A stretch of 64,000 nucleotides of DNA from Rhipicephalus microplus (lineage: Eukaryota; Arthropoda; Arachnida; Ixodida; Ixodidae), in contig NC_134703.1 in the NCBI RefSeq assembly GCF_043290135.1, forward strand, positions 116,305,005-116,369,004, given 5' to 3'. Of this stretch, positions 1-12,200 are shown in pieces. Position 1 is the first letter of the stretch. Every line of letters starts with the position of its first letter. A program made the translations under genes and the position numbers. Below the pieces are notes generated by a model. That model was not told the origin of the DNA and ran no database searches. It saw nothing but the letters and a program-made list of their open reading frames with translations.

Positions 1-2324
1 ACGAAACAGAGGAAAGGCGGGGATGTTTACCAAGCTTAATTTAACAAGTTGATGAACTTGCATGTTGGCAGCAACTGGCCCTAGTCAACGTGTTACGGTT
101 ACCAGTTTAAAATGACCACTATGCTATTTTAAACCGGGGAACGGGATTTGCCATCACGTACATCACCTCGCACTGCTCGATAGAACCCATTATTACGTCG
201 TCCAATACCATTGCGGAATAACACTGGGAATAAAATAAATAATTTATTTTGTATTATTTAAAGAAATGTTCACTTCCTTGGCAAGTGAACATAATTTTAA
301 GGCTAGCTGCAAAAGCGGCCGCAATAAAACAGCTAAAATATTTCATCAATCGGAAACCCTACGCACTGCCCGTAACACGCATTCGCGTAAGGCTTTGGAT
401 TCTGGATGCGCCACCTATTACAGCCGATGAGTTAGCATTCATTATTGCAGAAATATTACCAAGATAAAGAATGGTGTTGCCTATGAAGCGTGCGTAGTTG
501 GCTAGCGAGGCGCCACTTTGCGAAATACACGCAAAACACCAGTGTACAACCATCAATGTGGCTATGTGGTCGACTTTGTTTACTGTGACTCGAGCATGGC
601 GAAATGCTTAAGTGTATATTGGATTGTTGCCAAGCCCATTTCATTCCATGTATCCGACGTTATACTGCAGCCTTCTGTCGTATAGCTGTGCATGTCCGAA
701 GTTTAAATGCTTGCCCTCCACATTGTCTCTCGGGCGACGTCATTGGCGACAGCTGAGACCAATCTCGTGCAGTCACGTCAAGGCTGGGAAATTATTGGCG
801 TGTTTGTGATATAGCCTAGCCTCCCTTACGTAATGAATATTCATGAATCTAACGTGGTTCCAGAGGGTTCCTGGCCAGCTGTGGCCTCACCGCGAACGTT
901 CCGAAGCACCCAACAATGCTTTGCCTACGTAGCTTCCTTGTGTCAGACAACGGGCGAGGCTATCAATTGATGCTTACATGTTCGGCTGGCTTGATGAGAA
1001 TCTCAGTTCAGAATTGCGCGTTAGACTGTACCTTTCACAAAGACACTTTGAGGCCGGAAACACCATCAGTTGTCTGAACAGCTAGTTGATTGGTAATCCT
1101 GACGCAAACAACAAAATTCGTCAGTGCTGCTCCTACCACAGATCATAAAAAGAAACCCGCAATAAATAGTCCACTAATATCGTTCTTCAGTAATTTTGCC
1201 ATGGCTCTGAATAATAGGCTATGATACAGTTAAATGAAACCTGTAACAGTGCGCCGCACATGCAAACCAATAATTCCCCTGGTAATCGCACCCCTGCTAT
1301 GTCGGTGGCGCCATATTTCGCGTGGCGTAGGTGCTGCCGGATGTATCAGAAGCGTTGTTTTGCCAATCTAACAATCTAAGTGTGTCACTAAAATTTTTTT
1401 CCGGCATTTCTGTATTCTCTATTATTTGCACCTTGCTCCTTTTGTACTGGTTACGAGCGTTGGGAATCTTAGACGTGTATTTACTAAAACGTGACCACTT
1501 TGCATGAGAAAGGGGATAATCGACAAGCCAGACTCGTAAAGTGTCACTAACATAAAATGTACGCCAGTACACTTAACACAAAGCAGACATCATATGTTTA
1601 CATAATCAAGTAATGCCTTGAGAGAAGTCATTGGTTATTATTGTTTCTTTATATTACTGAATATGTGAACATGATTCACTACCGAAGAAAATGTACAAAT
1701 GTAGTGTATTGACCTTGGACCACAAGCCTTTTCCCTCGTCAATGTAAATGTATAATGAGATAAACCACTTTAAAAGAAGTAGAGAGCTGATTAATAATGC
1801 GACGATCCCATCACGGCTGCACCGCGTATGCAGGAAGTCGACGGCGTATTTTCGGTACGTCCACTGAAAATTGCGTGCCCCGGCTTACAAGAGTGTTCTT
1901 CGTAAATGTGTCGTAAATATGTGGATTTATGTATAGGTGCACCACCAAAAGCACAAAACTTGTCTTCGTGTTCGATGACGCATGAAAGCGGGCAATACTA
2001 TGTTGTATATTTGTATTTTGCGGGCATAACAGTAAGCAGAACACTAACTGTTGATAAATAGAAACGTGGAAGCTGCACTAATCATAAGTTTTCAGACAAA
2101 TCTATAACATTCGCATCAGAACTTTTTGGCCAGTTTGTTTGCTGCAGAAGTTGTTTCTTAATTTCGCCTAATTCAGTAATTAGGCAGAACCTATAAATAG
2201 AGTAAGTTGCTCCATGCAATATTTCTGATAAGAATTAAGTCGAGCCGACGTGGAATGCGTCGGAATAAACACTGGCTATAGTAACACAGAAGATCCTGCA
2301 TGTAGCTACATAAATTGTGTACAA
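1..2324. other. Unassigned AT-rich DNA
   Basis: No coding region, RNA gene or recognisable repeat was found on either strand. Open frames here are short (under 100 codons), have no recognisable motif and look random. It could be intergenic or intronic. Confidence 0.5.
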
Positions 2325-2369
2325 CGTATGGGCCCTGATGAACGTCTGGGCCCTGACGTATGGGCCCTG
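2325..2369. repeat. Short tandem repeat with GGGCCCTG core
   Basis: Three adjacent units start with CGTATGGGCCCTG or CGTCTGGGCCCTG, at 2325, 2343 and 2357. Each contains the palindrome GGGCCC. Spacing is uneven (18 and 14 bases). No function is assigned. Confidence 0.6.
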
Positions 2370-3059
2370 TTTGGCATACTACTGCCATGTTATGCGAAAA
2401 GCTGGAAAAATGTGACAAGTGAACTTTTAATTGGCTTCTTCTTTTACTTGAAAAAGCTTTCTCCGCCAAGAGCAGCCTATGAGTTAAAACATTGCATGCT
2501 GGCCCCACGCGCAGTTTCAGCAATTGCTGCCCCTAGACACATGCGTGGATGCCAACTTAGAATTCGATTTTCGTCATCGTACTGGTTCACTTTTCAGTCA
2601 ATCTCGCTGAAAACCCGCTGTAGTTAGTTTCGAGATCGACTTTTACCATGCTCCGGGTACGTGGCCTGTCGGGGAATTCTACGGGTCACCGAATCTTCGA
2701 TCTGCCACCGGTCAGATACTGCTGCAAATACGTGAGCCAGCGATATGCGCGGATCAGTGAGCAGATTACCTTTACGAAGCCTTGCGTGCATTTAACGTAA
2801 TTAAAAGGTATATCGCCCCAATGCCATTGGATTTAATGCTCAAGGAATGTGTTGTGTGCTTTCCTTCCCAACGCATTGGGTGCGCGCCGGAAGCAATCGC
2901 TAACCATCGATAAAGGCTCGATAAATTCCTGCGTGGGCTTATATGCGATAGCGTGCCGTCTCCGTAATTAGCTAGACTCTCAAATCCAGTCTTATCTGCG
3001 CTCGCCGCTTGTGTGTATGTAGGTTCGACTCTCTGTAGGCACTCCTCGGCGTAGGTTTT
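2370..3059. other. Unassigned DNA
   Basis: No gene or repeat recognised. A minus-strand open frame crossing 2772-3179 is kept open partly by the following CACG-rich stretch and has no family resemblance. Confidence 0.45.
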
Positions 3060-3180
3060 CTGGTTTTCAAGCACGCTCGCAACACGCACACGCGTACGCA
3101 CGCGTTCACGCACTCCCTCCCCTTCACACACACTTGTGCACGTGCACATGCATACGCACACAAATGTGCGTACGCTCATG
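3060..3180. repeat. CA/CG-rich alternating purine-pyrimidine tract
   Basis: The stretch is dominated by ACGCAC, ACACAC and GTGCAC steps. It is low complexity and alternates pyrimidine and purine over long runs, a composition able to adopt Z-DNA. It inflates open frames on the minus strand, which are not credible genes. Confidence 0.6.
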
Positions 3181-3431
3181 ATTTATAATGGTTGAATACT
3201 TTCGAACTGCGGAGCTATTAGGCGCGTATGAGCTGTGGTGTCATCGATTACGCATGCAAGAGAAACCGTGAATAGAGTGGAGAAAGCCCGTTCTGAAGCG
3301 AAGGTAGCAATTAAAATAACAGTAAGTGCTGTGTATACATATAACATAACACGACGATTGAGTAATATTCCTGTGTCACAAAAGTTTGCACTCTAATATT
3401 TCTCTTGTGCAAACAGAGCCATCTGCTCAAT

Positions 3432-3499
3432 GAAATCGTAAGGTTGTAGCGCAGCTCTGTTCATGCTCAAACAGAGCTACGCTATAACCTTGCAATTTC
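3432..3499. repeat. Inverted repeat / hairpin, arms about 30 bp
   Basis: The left arm (3432-3461) and the reverse complement of the right arm (3469-3499) match at about 26 of 30 positions, with a 7-base loop (CATGCTC). All four differences are transitions. It may be the remnant of a small fold-back element. Confidence 0.7.
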
Positions 3500-6400
3500 A
3501 ATATTCACCAACTCACACAATCACCTGTACTTGTCGATTCCCTCTGCTTCATTTTGCCAACAATGAAACTTTCAGGGTACCAACATTCTTTGTCAGCTTA
3601 GTTACAGCCCAGACCTTTGGAGCTTTTGTGTTCAAACTTTGTTGCTGAATTTAACTATAAAAATGAATGAATGATTTTTTTTTCATCTGGTCTTTGGTCT
3701 TAATGTCCAAGAGGTAGGCATGAACTATCTGAGACATAACCACTCGAAAGTCACAGGCCATAGCAAAGTTTGACTAATATACAAAGGGTCTTTACTAAAA
3801 GCCAGATGCGCATTAGAATGACGCTGATGTCAAGGGCACGAAAACACTCCAGGGTAGCTCTGATAGCGCAGGATTGTTACAAAGAAGAAGCAAAAACATT
3901 AGCTTTTAAGTCGAAAAAAAGAGGAACAGGCAGGAATCAGCATCAAAGAGTGAAGACCAAGGAGGAGAAAAGCCCCAGTGAAGCAGATAAAATGCGTGCT
4001 CTTTCGAAACGATTCCGGGGAATCTACGGAGGCAAAAAAGAGAGATAAAAGCACATGACAGTTAAAAAATAAGAAATGATGCATGAATAATTACACCTTA
4101 TGATAATTGACTTACAAGAACCGAAGCCCCATTAGAGGCCGCAATTTACGCGCTCATACATGAAGTATGTACCTAATTCAATATATTGGCTTTTACAATG
4201 CAATTAACGGAGAGAGTCGCGCGAATTAGTGGGTTAACACATTTTGTTGTACGTGCAGTGCCGCACAGGAAAGGAACGAAAAATTGCGCTTATACTTTCC
4301 ACTTTGTCAGGCCTCGTTTGTGCCGCGCTGCACATTCAACCATAATTAGCGTGCAAATTGCAAACTGACGAAGCAGAGTGAAAGAAGAAAAAAGCGTCTT
4401 GGGAACAGGGCCTGGACAGCTGAACCTTTTTGGACTCTTAGGCAGCCCTGCAGTGAACTATGTATTGATAAAATCACGGGCCACAATGAAGATTTGTCGT
4501 TGAGATACGACTGCTTATCACCGCCATATGAAGACAAAAAACGTAACATGGCCTATAAGTGGACGCCGGGTCATTGAGGTATCCACAGTAATTACCATGC
4601 AGAAGAGGCCGCCTGATATACCCGTAATCTTGTTACGTGTGCGGTCTGACAGACTTTGCAGTGGTCGCAGAATAGTTTTCAAATCCATAGCCACAATACT
4701 GAACTTAGCTTTTGTACTTCCAGAGAACTCGAGTCTTCTGTTTTCAGAAATTCGGATACTTTTCAAAGATGCTTAACCCATGCGCTAGTCGTACCAGCCA
4801 CGGTCTAAGAAGGCTCGCTTACCGTCTGATCTCCCTCCTCTAAGCTCGTTAAGAGGGGCGTGGATAAATCTTGTTTGAGCGGATCTTAAGTCAAGTCCTG
4901 CACAATCAGAGACAGCTTCAGCTTCCTAGTGGCTAGCCTCCGAGAAGCAGGTTTTCCGCAGGCTCTACTAAAGAGTATAGCGGACTCACCTCTGCAGATC
5001 AATTTTAGGCGTAGTGTACCTTAATGCGATCACAATGCAGCAGAAGTAGAAGGGTGCCCATTTGGGGCTGTACTCTACGTTCGGAAACGTCCCCAAACTT
5101 CCGAATAGTAATAAGAAAGTGGTGAAGACATCTGGCGTGAATGTTTTGTGTTAAGGGTCGTGCAAACTCTCCCGAGGGCGCACCTTTACGAGGGTTAGAA
5201 ATAGTCGCAGCCGCGGCACACATCTATAATGAGAACTTGTAGCGAGCAAGATGAAGGCGCCTCCATCTATGAGGCGCCGTTAAGGTGTAGCAGATCCTAT
5301 GTGAGCCAAACGGGGAGTGCATTGAAGACGCACCTGTTGGGGCATATATATTCGCAGTGCCCATGAACTATAGGTGGCGCTCTGTATGATTCAAGATGGC
5401 ACCAATTAAGGGTGAAGCAATTTTTTTGCCTTAGGAACGTAGAGGACGTGCAGACGTACGGCCCGTGCCACTTTGACAGGATCAAGTAATGAGGTGCACT
5501 GAAATAGATGGAAAACCTAAACACTTTACCAAGCCATAGAAGATCGCGAACTATCCATTTGCCGCTGTGCGAAATGCTATATGTCAGCTATATAATCGAC
5601 CATAAGCAATGTTTTGTGAAATTCTGGCCATGCTTCAGAAAAATTCATCAACTATAGTTGGCGTATGAACTGAACGGCACTCCCATATAGTATTTACCTA
5701 GCCTGCGTGAATGATTTGCGGCCGTGATAGGCCATAGCGTCATCACTGGTGTGCAGCACGGAAACTTGAACGTGGTGACGGTCACAAACTTACTTCATAC
5801 GTCTTCCGTGTTGCGAAAATTTTCCGTAAGTCTACGCCGTTCGGAAGGTACTGGTGAAGTTCAGATATTAGCCGAGAGACGTAAATTGTAGCCGTGAATG
5901 CAGGTATGATGATATAGAGTTGGGCGGGTGAATGCTAGTTTAATTGATTTCATCATTTCGCTTCACTGGTCGAATGCTGGTTGCATGCGGCGCCACATGA
6001 TATCCACAATAACAGCGCTGCATGCAATGCACAAAAGAAACTTATACCTCTATTTTTATCTCGTTCAAGGATAATATACATAGGAAACAATGAAAGGGAC
6101 TCACGAGCGTGAAGAAACTAACACACGAGTGGAAGTGAGCCACTGCTCGTTCCTTGCGAGTGAACGGCTGATCGTTCACCGTCGCTGTCAGTCTCGGTAC
6201 TTTCGCAGCCTTCTACGTCCAGTTAAAAATCCTCGCTCTCAAGACTAATTCGTTTTTAAGTATTTGCACAGGCACACAAGATATAACCAGTTGTTAGATT
6301 GTGCCCATTTGTGCGTCTCATCTTTGTCCTCGTGTGCCTGCGCAAATACTTCTAGACGACTTATTTCAACATTACCGCTCAAAGCATTCTGAAGAATTTC

Positions 6401-7300
6401 CTTCGCCGACCGTCATGGACCACACCATCTCACCACGCTTATCTGGGCATGAAAAACATTTCGCTTTTAAACCGCTCAACAAGCAAATCGCTTGCAGTTT
6501 GCTGCCACCTATGAAGCAACGTATATAAACAAGCCGTGCAGCGCTACCCAATTTGAGATTGCCGAGTTATAAAAACAAATTGCGAGTCCACGCAACTACC
6601 CACGTACAATATTATGAGATTCGTGTGGCAAAAAAGCACTGACTAATGCTATATACAGGTAAAACAAAGTCACTTTCGTCTCAAGAGGTCAGGCGATTAG
6701 ATTTAACTAACCTATGTGACTACAAAAAACTTCACGAAGCTGATATGAGTATCCTTTGGGTGCTAATATAAACTGCGAGTTGCCACGTATTTTCACAATG
6801 ACTTCGCATCTAACGACCTTGAACATAGTGTGTTATACTACCCGAGTGCTTGTGCGCCTGTTAGTTGTCACAAGTGAAAATTTTATGTATTTATTCAAAC
6901 TCAGTTGCTAGACTGCGGTCATTTTATTGACTTTTTCTACTTGTGCGCCGTCCACTGCGTAGTTTATTTTACCTTATTTTACTATCAAGCACTTACCCAC
7001 GGCTGAACCAGACATGGCGGCACCACCTAAGAGCAGAGGGTTTCCATCCTACAGCAAAACAAGACCATGCTTTCTGGCTCTATGGGCCAACCATAGACCA
7101 CTGTTGATGTATTTAGTGGAAACTAGCTTTCATCTGTGTATATTGACTCTGTATGTCGTTGAGCGAACTTAAAAAAAAAACAAAAGGAAAAAAATCTATT
7201 TTCGTCTTGCGAAGGAAATAGCTACACATTTGATAAAGTTTATTCGTTCATTCCTATTTCTTGCATTGCTTGCTCGGTGGATGAGTACCTATACACCTGG
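3500..7300. other. Unassigned DNA
   Basis: No gene, RNA or repeat recognised over 3.8 kb. The longest open frame (3770-4048) is basic and low in information, with no motif. Composition is about average for the window. Confidence 0.45.
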
Positions 7301-7372
7301 CAACACAGGCAGTTGCCTGTGTATACAGTTGCCTTTCATATATGAAAGGGACGCAACTGCCTGTGTATACAA
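7301..7372. repeat. Small compound palindrome
   Basis: AGGCAGTTGC (about 7308) pairs with GCAACTGCCT (about 7353). The centre, CTTTCATATATGAAAG, is itself palindromic. GCCTGTGTATAC occurs on both sides (about 7315 and 7359) as a direct repeat. The result is a cruciform-prone stretch of about 70 bp. Confidence 0.6.
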
Positions 7373-10300
7373 AGCGAGCTCTTCTAATGTCATAGTGCGT
7401 GCTAACCACCTGTAAAATGAGAATGTGAATAAAAATAATGGCGTGTACCTCAAAGTGACTTATCGTTCGTCGTATCAGGAAAGACATAACAGCTGTGAGA
7501 AAGAATACAAGGCTGATATAACCAGTAAGAGGTAGCAGAGGTGCAACGTGGCGACCAGAAAGAAAAATCATCGACATTCCTTTAATTTCTGCAAGACACC
7601 GTACCATATCCGAAGACGACGCCAGTCCTTAGGTTCGGCATGTCACCGTTCTCCTACTTTAAAAGCGAATCCTCTACGCGGGTGTGCTTTCTGAACGTTC
7701 TTGTTGAGCTAGAAAAGGACACAGCAGACGGGGTCAGAGATCATCAAGTTGGGTAAAATTAAAACTATCAAAAAGATATGACACTCTGAAAATTGGCGGC
7801 AAGAAGGACCGCGTCTGCTTCTTTGTTGAAAGTGCCTCTTTGCAGAACAGCTTTGCGGAACAGCTCAGCTGGCCGCCGTTTCCTAACTGTTATTGGTGTT
7901 TCGTTTCGCGAACGGTGCTCGAGAACCATATGGGTGAGCGCCTACCCCTGGGAGTTATTGCTTTGCGTAGTTCACTCATCTTCAGGCTGTGCCTACTTTT
8001 AGCTCCGACTTGCTTTAGCTGAAATGGTAGCTGGGAAAGTGCTGAAGCACCCGCTTGGGGCACTCATAACCTTCACGCTTGAGAGCGTTCTTCTCGGCAT
8101 AGAGCAGCCGAAAGAGGAAGAGGCTGGGACGAGTTGTGCTTATACTGCTACGCGATGTTCGCTATTTATAAATTTCTATTTTTTTACTTTTCAATTCGCC
8201 TCTTGTAATTTTGTTTCGAACACTTTCATCGACTCGACGAAACGTGCTTTTCAGAGCGCGACGAAATATGCGCGTGTCTTTTAGCCGTGGGAACGGCTCT
8301 TGTGGGATTGCGGTGTTTACTGGCGCGCAGTTTCTCAGTGTGGTCGCGCTGGCGTTACTGGGTGGCTACACGCTCTGCGCATATTCTCGCGCAGAATCCG
8401 GCTGACTATCGCCCAGACGGGCACGGCACAGCTTGAAGCTACTGCGTTTTTGGTAAATAACAACAGTGCTACCACAGCTTTGCCTACGGTATATGTAACC
8501 GCTGGATAAACATACCCGCTTGGAAGAACACTGTTTCGCTAACTTGGCGCGCGCAATGTCGGTATGCACACCAGCCGTTGCTTCAAAATTGAATAAACAG
8601 TTCATTTTTACGTTGGCAGTCGTTCTTCATAGGCTCAACATTCCCCGATTGCGAAGAAAACGAAAACGTTCGTGGTGTTCGTGAGTTCGTTCAAAAGGAA
8701 GTGATGAACTATACGTGGTGTGAATATTGCTAAGTTCATATCGTCGTGTATCCTATAACGTTTCGAATATGTATAAAATCAGCTTTACTTTGTTTACCAA
8801 CCTGGATTGTTGAACTCTATAAAGTCGCATATGGCTGGATCAGAAGGAATTTGCATTTGTATTTAATTACAGCGCAAACGCAAGTTGCTACAAGTAGCTT
8901 CAGCGTAAAGCATGCGAAAAAAAAAGTGGAACCAGGGGCTAAGACAGCGTAAGTTTGTACAGAAATCAGACTAAACCAAGACACACTGATACATAGAAAG
9001 GCAATAGCAAGAATAAATTCTTCAATTGGATTGGCAGAAGTGGGAAAAGATATATGTACCGATAGGCGCATGCAACTGCGAGCTGATGTACAAAAAATTG
9101 CGGTTCGTGAAAGCGTACAGAGTTCAATGGATAATTTATGTGCACTAACCGAGTGTGCGAACTTTCTCCCACAGCAAACTTTACACAAACCCTGAGCCTC
9201 TCTCTAGCTCTTATTTTTCATCAATAGCACCTCCGCGACACCCCTAATTTTTTTTCCCTTGGCGAAGCTCTTAGCCCAATTCTATGGCCTGTCTTTAAAC
9301 ATTAATGCGTAGACGCTTTCGTTCAACTTACTTCATCGCTAACAAAGCAGAAACTTCCCTAACAAAAAAAAAAACAAAAACGGAGGACAAAAGATACACG
9401 TGTGAAACGAAGAGCAAACCAATATGCTCTAAATAAATACCTGAAGCGCAAAATACTAAATATCTAGAACATCAGTAAAGGGGAAGCCAGCAGCGGCGCT
9501 GGAAGATTGGAAAGAGGAGACACCACGTTAATTAGGAAGCTCCGACGAACACGACGCGCCAATGTAACTCGCGCACTGCGCTCCATCAAAGCGTGAAGAA
9601 GCAAAAGTGTCACACCCTGCAAAGCACGATGAAGCTTGGGAATGCACTTGATTTTTTTATGTTCCTCTCATTATTTTCTTGACTAGATTATAATACTAGC
9701 TGTAAAAATTTCAGTACTGTAAATAAATACATCTAAATAAACAATGAAACATACAAAGTGTATGAGGTGAATAAAGAAACGCAAAAAAAAAACGGCGAAC
9801 TTAACAAGTAAAAATATTCTCAAGTGAGGACAAGGCAAGTGTGAGGACACGAAAAACAAAACAGAGCGATTAGAAGGCGGGTAAAGGGCAAACGCGCAGA
9901 ATGTTAGTCACGTAATTATACGGTGTTGCACCTTTCTTTTTGCCGACGTGTTGAAAAGATGGGAGGTGCTGCTTCCTCGGTACTCACAGATATAGGCAAT
10001 GCTTTGCAACATAGTTGTCGCATTAGAAGATATTTAATTTCCGTGCGCATGAAAGCAATGGAAGCGAAAATTCTCGAGACTGTGAAGTTTTCCTAAATAT
10101 TGCGTACCTGTGCCTCTGAGTCTGACGGGCTTATTTTAGCTTTATTAGAACTTTATTTGTTCTAGACAACTTGAAATTCGCATGAGCAAAAAATCTCGTG
10201 ATCTGGGAATCGTATTACCATGGTATTACGCATTAAAAGGGGGAACAAAGGATAAGAAAGATGTGTATTAAAATAGCAGCGACAGTAAAGTCATGGCTGA

Positions 10301-11010
10301 GCGCTAAGGGAAGGCGATATTCGATTTGTGTACAGGTTGAAACATTGTTTTTATGCATACGTGACTCGTTTTTCTGCATCATTCTCATCGTGACGAATGG
10401 AAATAAGATAAACAATATCTGGTTTGTCGTTTTTTTTTCTAGATTTTGAACTTTCACCACCACAAGTTTTTGTGTCGTTACTTCCATATTTGTTTAGTAT
10501 GCATTGTATGTGCCTCAAAACCAAGTTGTAGTGTGAGGTGAAAAAGTGGATACATTCCCTTTTGCAAAAAAAAAGTGCCATTTGAATAGAACTTATGAGC
10601 TTTGAAAGGATGTGAGTGGAGAGTGGTGCCTCCTGTTTATCGAAGGGGCTGGTAAATTGTGAATCGCCGCAAAGCATAACTTTAACGGTGACACTACAAT
10701 GGCTCTCTAGTTTCAATGAGCGTCTGGGAGGTTGTGCCTTGCATATTTTTTGTCTAGCTATGTTATCAGCTCCGCTCGTTCACCTCTACGCTGGGCTACT
10801 CAACATACTGAGCGCACACTCTCCGTCCACACCAAGGTGATCGCAAAGGCGATGATAGGCTGTGCCGGAACACTCAAGTGAGGGCTCGAAAGTTTAGTCT
10901 ACTTCCTTCCAGTTTGGGGTTTTCTTCAAAGCCGCAAGTCCAACACCAGTATCGTAATAGCATAGCGGCTAAGTCGTTAAACATCTAAGCTGTGAGATAT
11001 CGTTACTTGC
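7373..11010. other. Unassigned DNA
   Basis: No supported gene. Overlapping open frames of 60-86 codons around 7.8-8.5 kb coincide with a slightly GC-richer patch but carry no recognisable domain. Short A runs occur near 8920, 9370 and 9785. Confidence 0.45.
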
Positions 11011-11015
11011 CACGG

Positions 11016-11135
11016 TGGATGAAATACAATGCACACGTACAGTTCAAAATAAAATATGAACAAACAAAATTTAAAAAAATACAATACACAACGAAATACA
11101 ATGCATGCAATGTGGATGAAATACAGTGCACACGT
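11016..11135. repeat. Direct repeat of 23 bp, 97 bp apart
   Basis: TGGATGAAATACAATGCACA at 11016 recurs as TGGATGAAATACAGTGCACA at 11113, both followed by CGT. A shorter related piece (GAAATACAATGCATGC) lies just before the second copy. This is a local duplication or the remnant of a short tandem array. Confidence 0.6.
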
Positions 11136-11861
11136 GGCCATCTTTAGGCACCTAAAAAAACAGTTTGTAAAAATTACTCTGAACTCCCCTCGTGTGACCT
11201 GGCTTCTAGTCATATCATGGTTACACCATTTGTAGCGCCGTAGTTTGTTTGCAGCTGCATTTTAATCCTGTGATGACATCGTAATGTGATCCAGTATGGT
11301 CAATAAAGAGAAGCTCTTTTGGGCAATTGGAGACAGCAAACATTCTATGTAACGAAATATGTAGAGCAGTAGGAAAATCATCACAACGTCAACATCACCA
11401 ATACAAGCATCAGGTCACACATTGATAGATTATGCTTCCGCTAGAGAGATACTGTAGAAAAAAAAACGCATTTTCTCACTCTAGTAAACTACTCTTTCAT
11501 GAAACCCCGCAAAAAGAAGAAAACGAACCAGTGGCGAAAGCGCTGTTTAGTTACAGTAACCGCTAAAGGAAAGGAATTTTTATAGAGCCTGTTGTAAACT
11601 CTCTTGATGTAACTAAAATAATTACCTTTGTAGGGTACCCGCCCCGCCATACACCATCATTTTTGTCTGATTGAGAAGCAACCACTTTCCCATCATTCGT
11701 CGCCATGGTGTAAAGCGAGGTACCCGCTACATATCTGCAAATCATTAGGCGCGCTGCCATCACGAGAAAATCATGGCTGACGCAATTGTACCAGATTCAA
11801 AGCTTTAAACAACCCTCTGGTTACGTAAATCGCATTGTGTGACGCGCGGTTGCCAGCTTAC

Positions 11862-12200
11862 TTTCATATTTATTTTTTATTTTTTATTTATTGCGAATAC
11901 TGCAGGCCAGTTTGTGGCCCAAGCAGGAGGTGCAGTTGGCAATACACATAACACTGTTACACATACATACAAAGAATAAAAATAATAACAATAAAAAGGA
12001 GTACAATGCAGATTGGTCAAGGCATAGCACACCATACAATGCATATACTTAGCGACAGATGCTTTCCTGGAGCGCTTACCAGTCTACACTACGGGCAATA
12101 ATATGAGAGATAAGGAGCTTTATTGAGGTGGCGAGGAAACTGATAATCGGGGTCTTACGAGTTTCTTGACAACTAACACAAGTACACTTGCGAGGTAACC
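11862..12200 (-). mobile_element. 3' end of a CR1-like LINE (fragment)
   Basis: A TTTATTTATT-type tail at about 11862-11893 is followed by ATACTGCAGG...GCAGTTGGCAATACACATA. The same order is seen next to the TTTA tail of the larger minus-strand LINE at 41.85 kb (ATACTGCAGGACAG...GCAGTACACATA). The tail position implies minus-strand orientation with only the 3' untranslated end kept. Inner boundary is approximate. A different LINE of the same tail type is possible. Confidence 0.5.
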
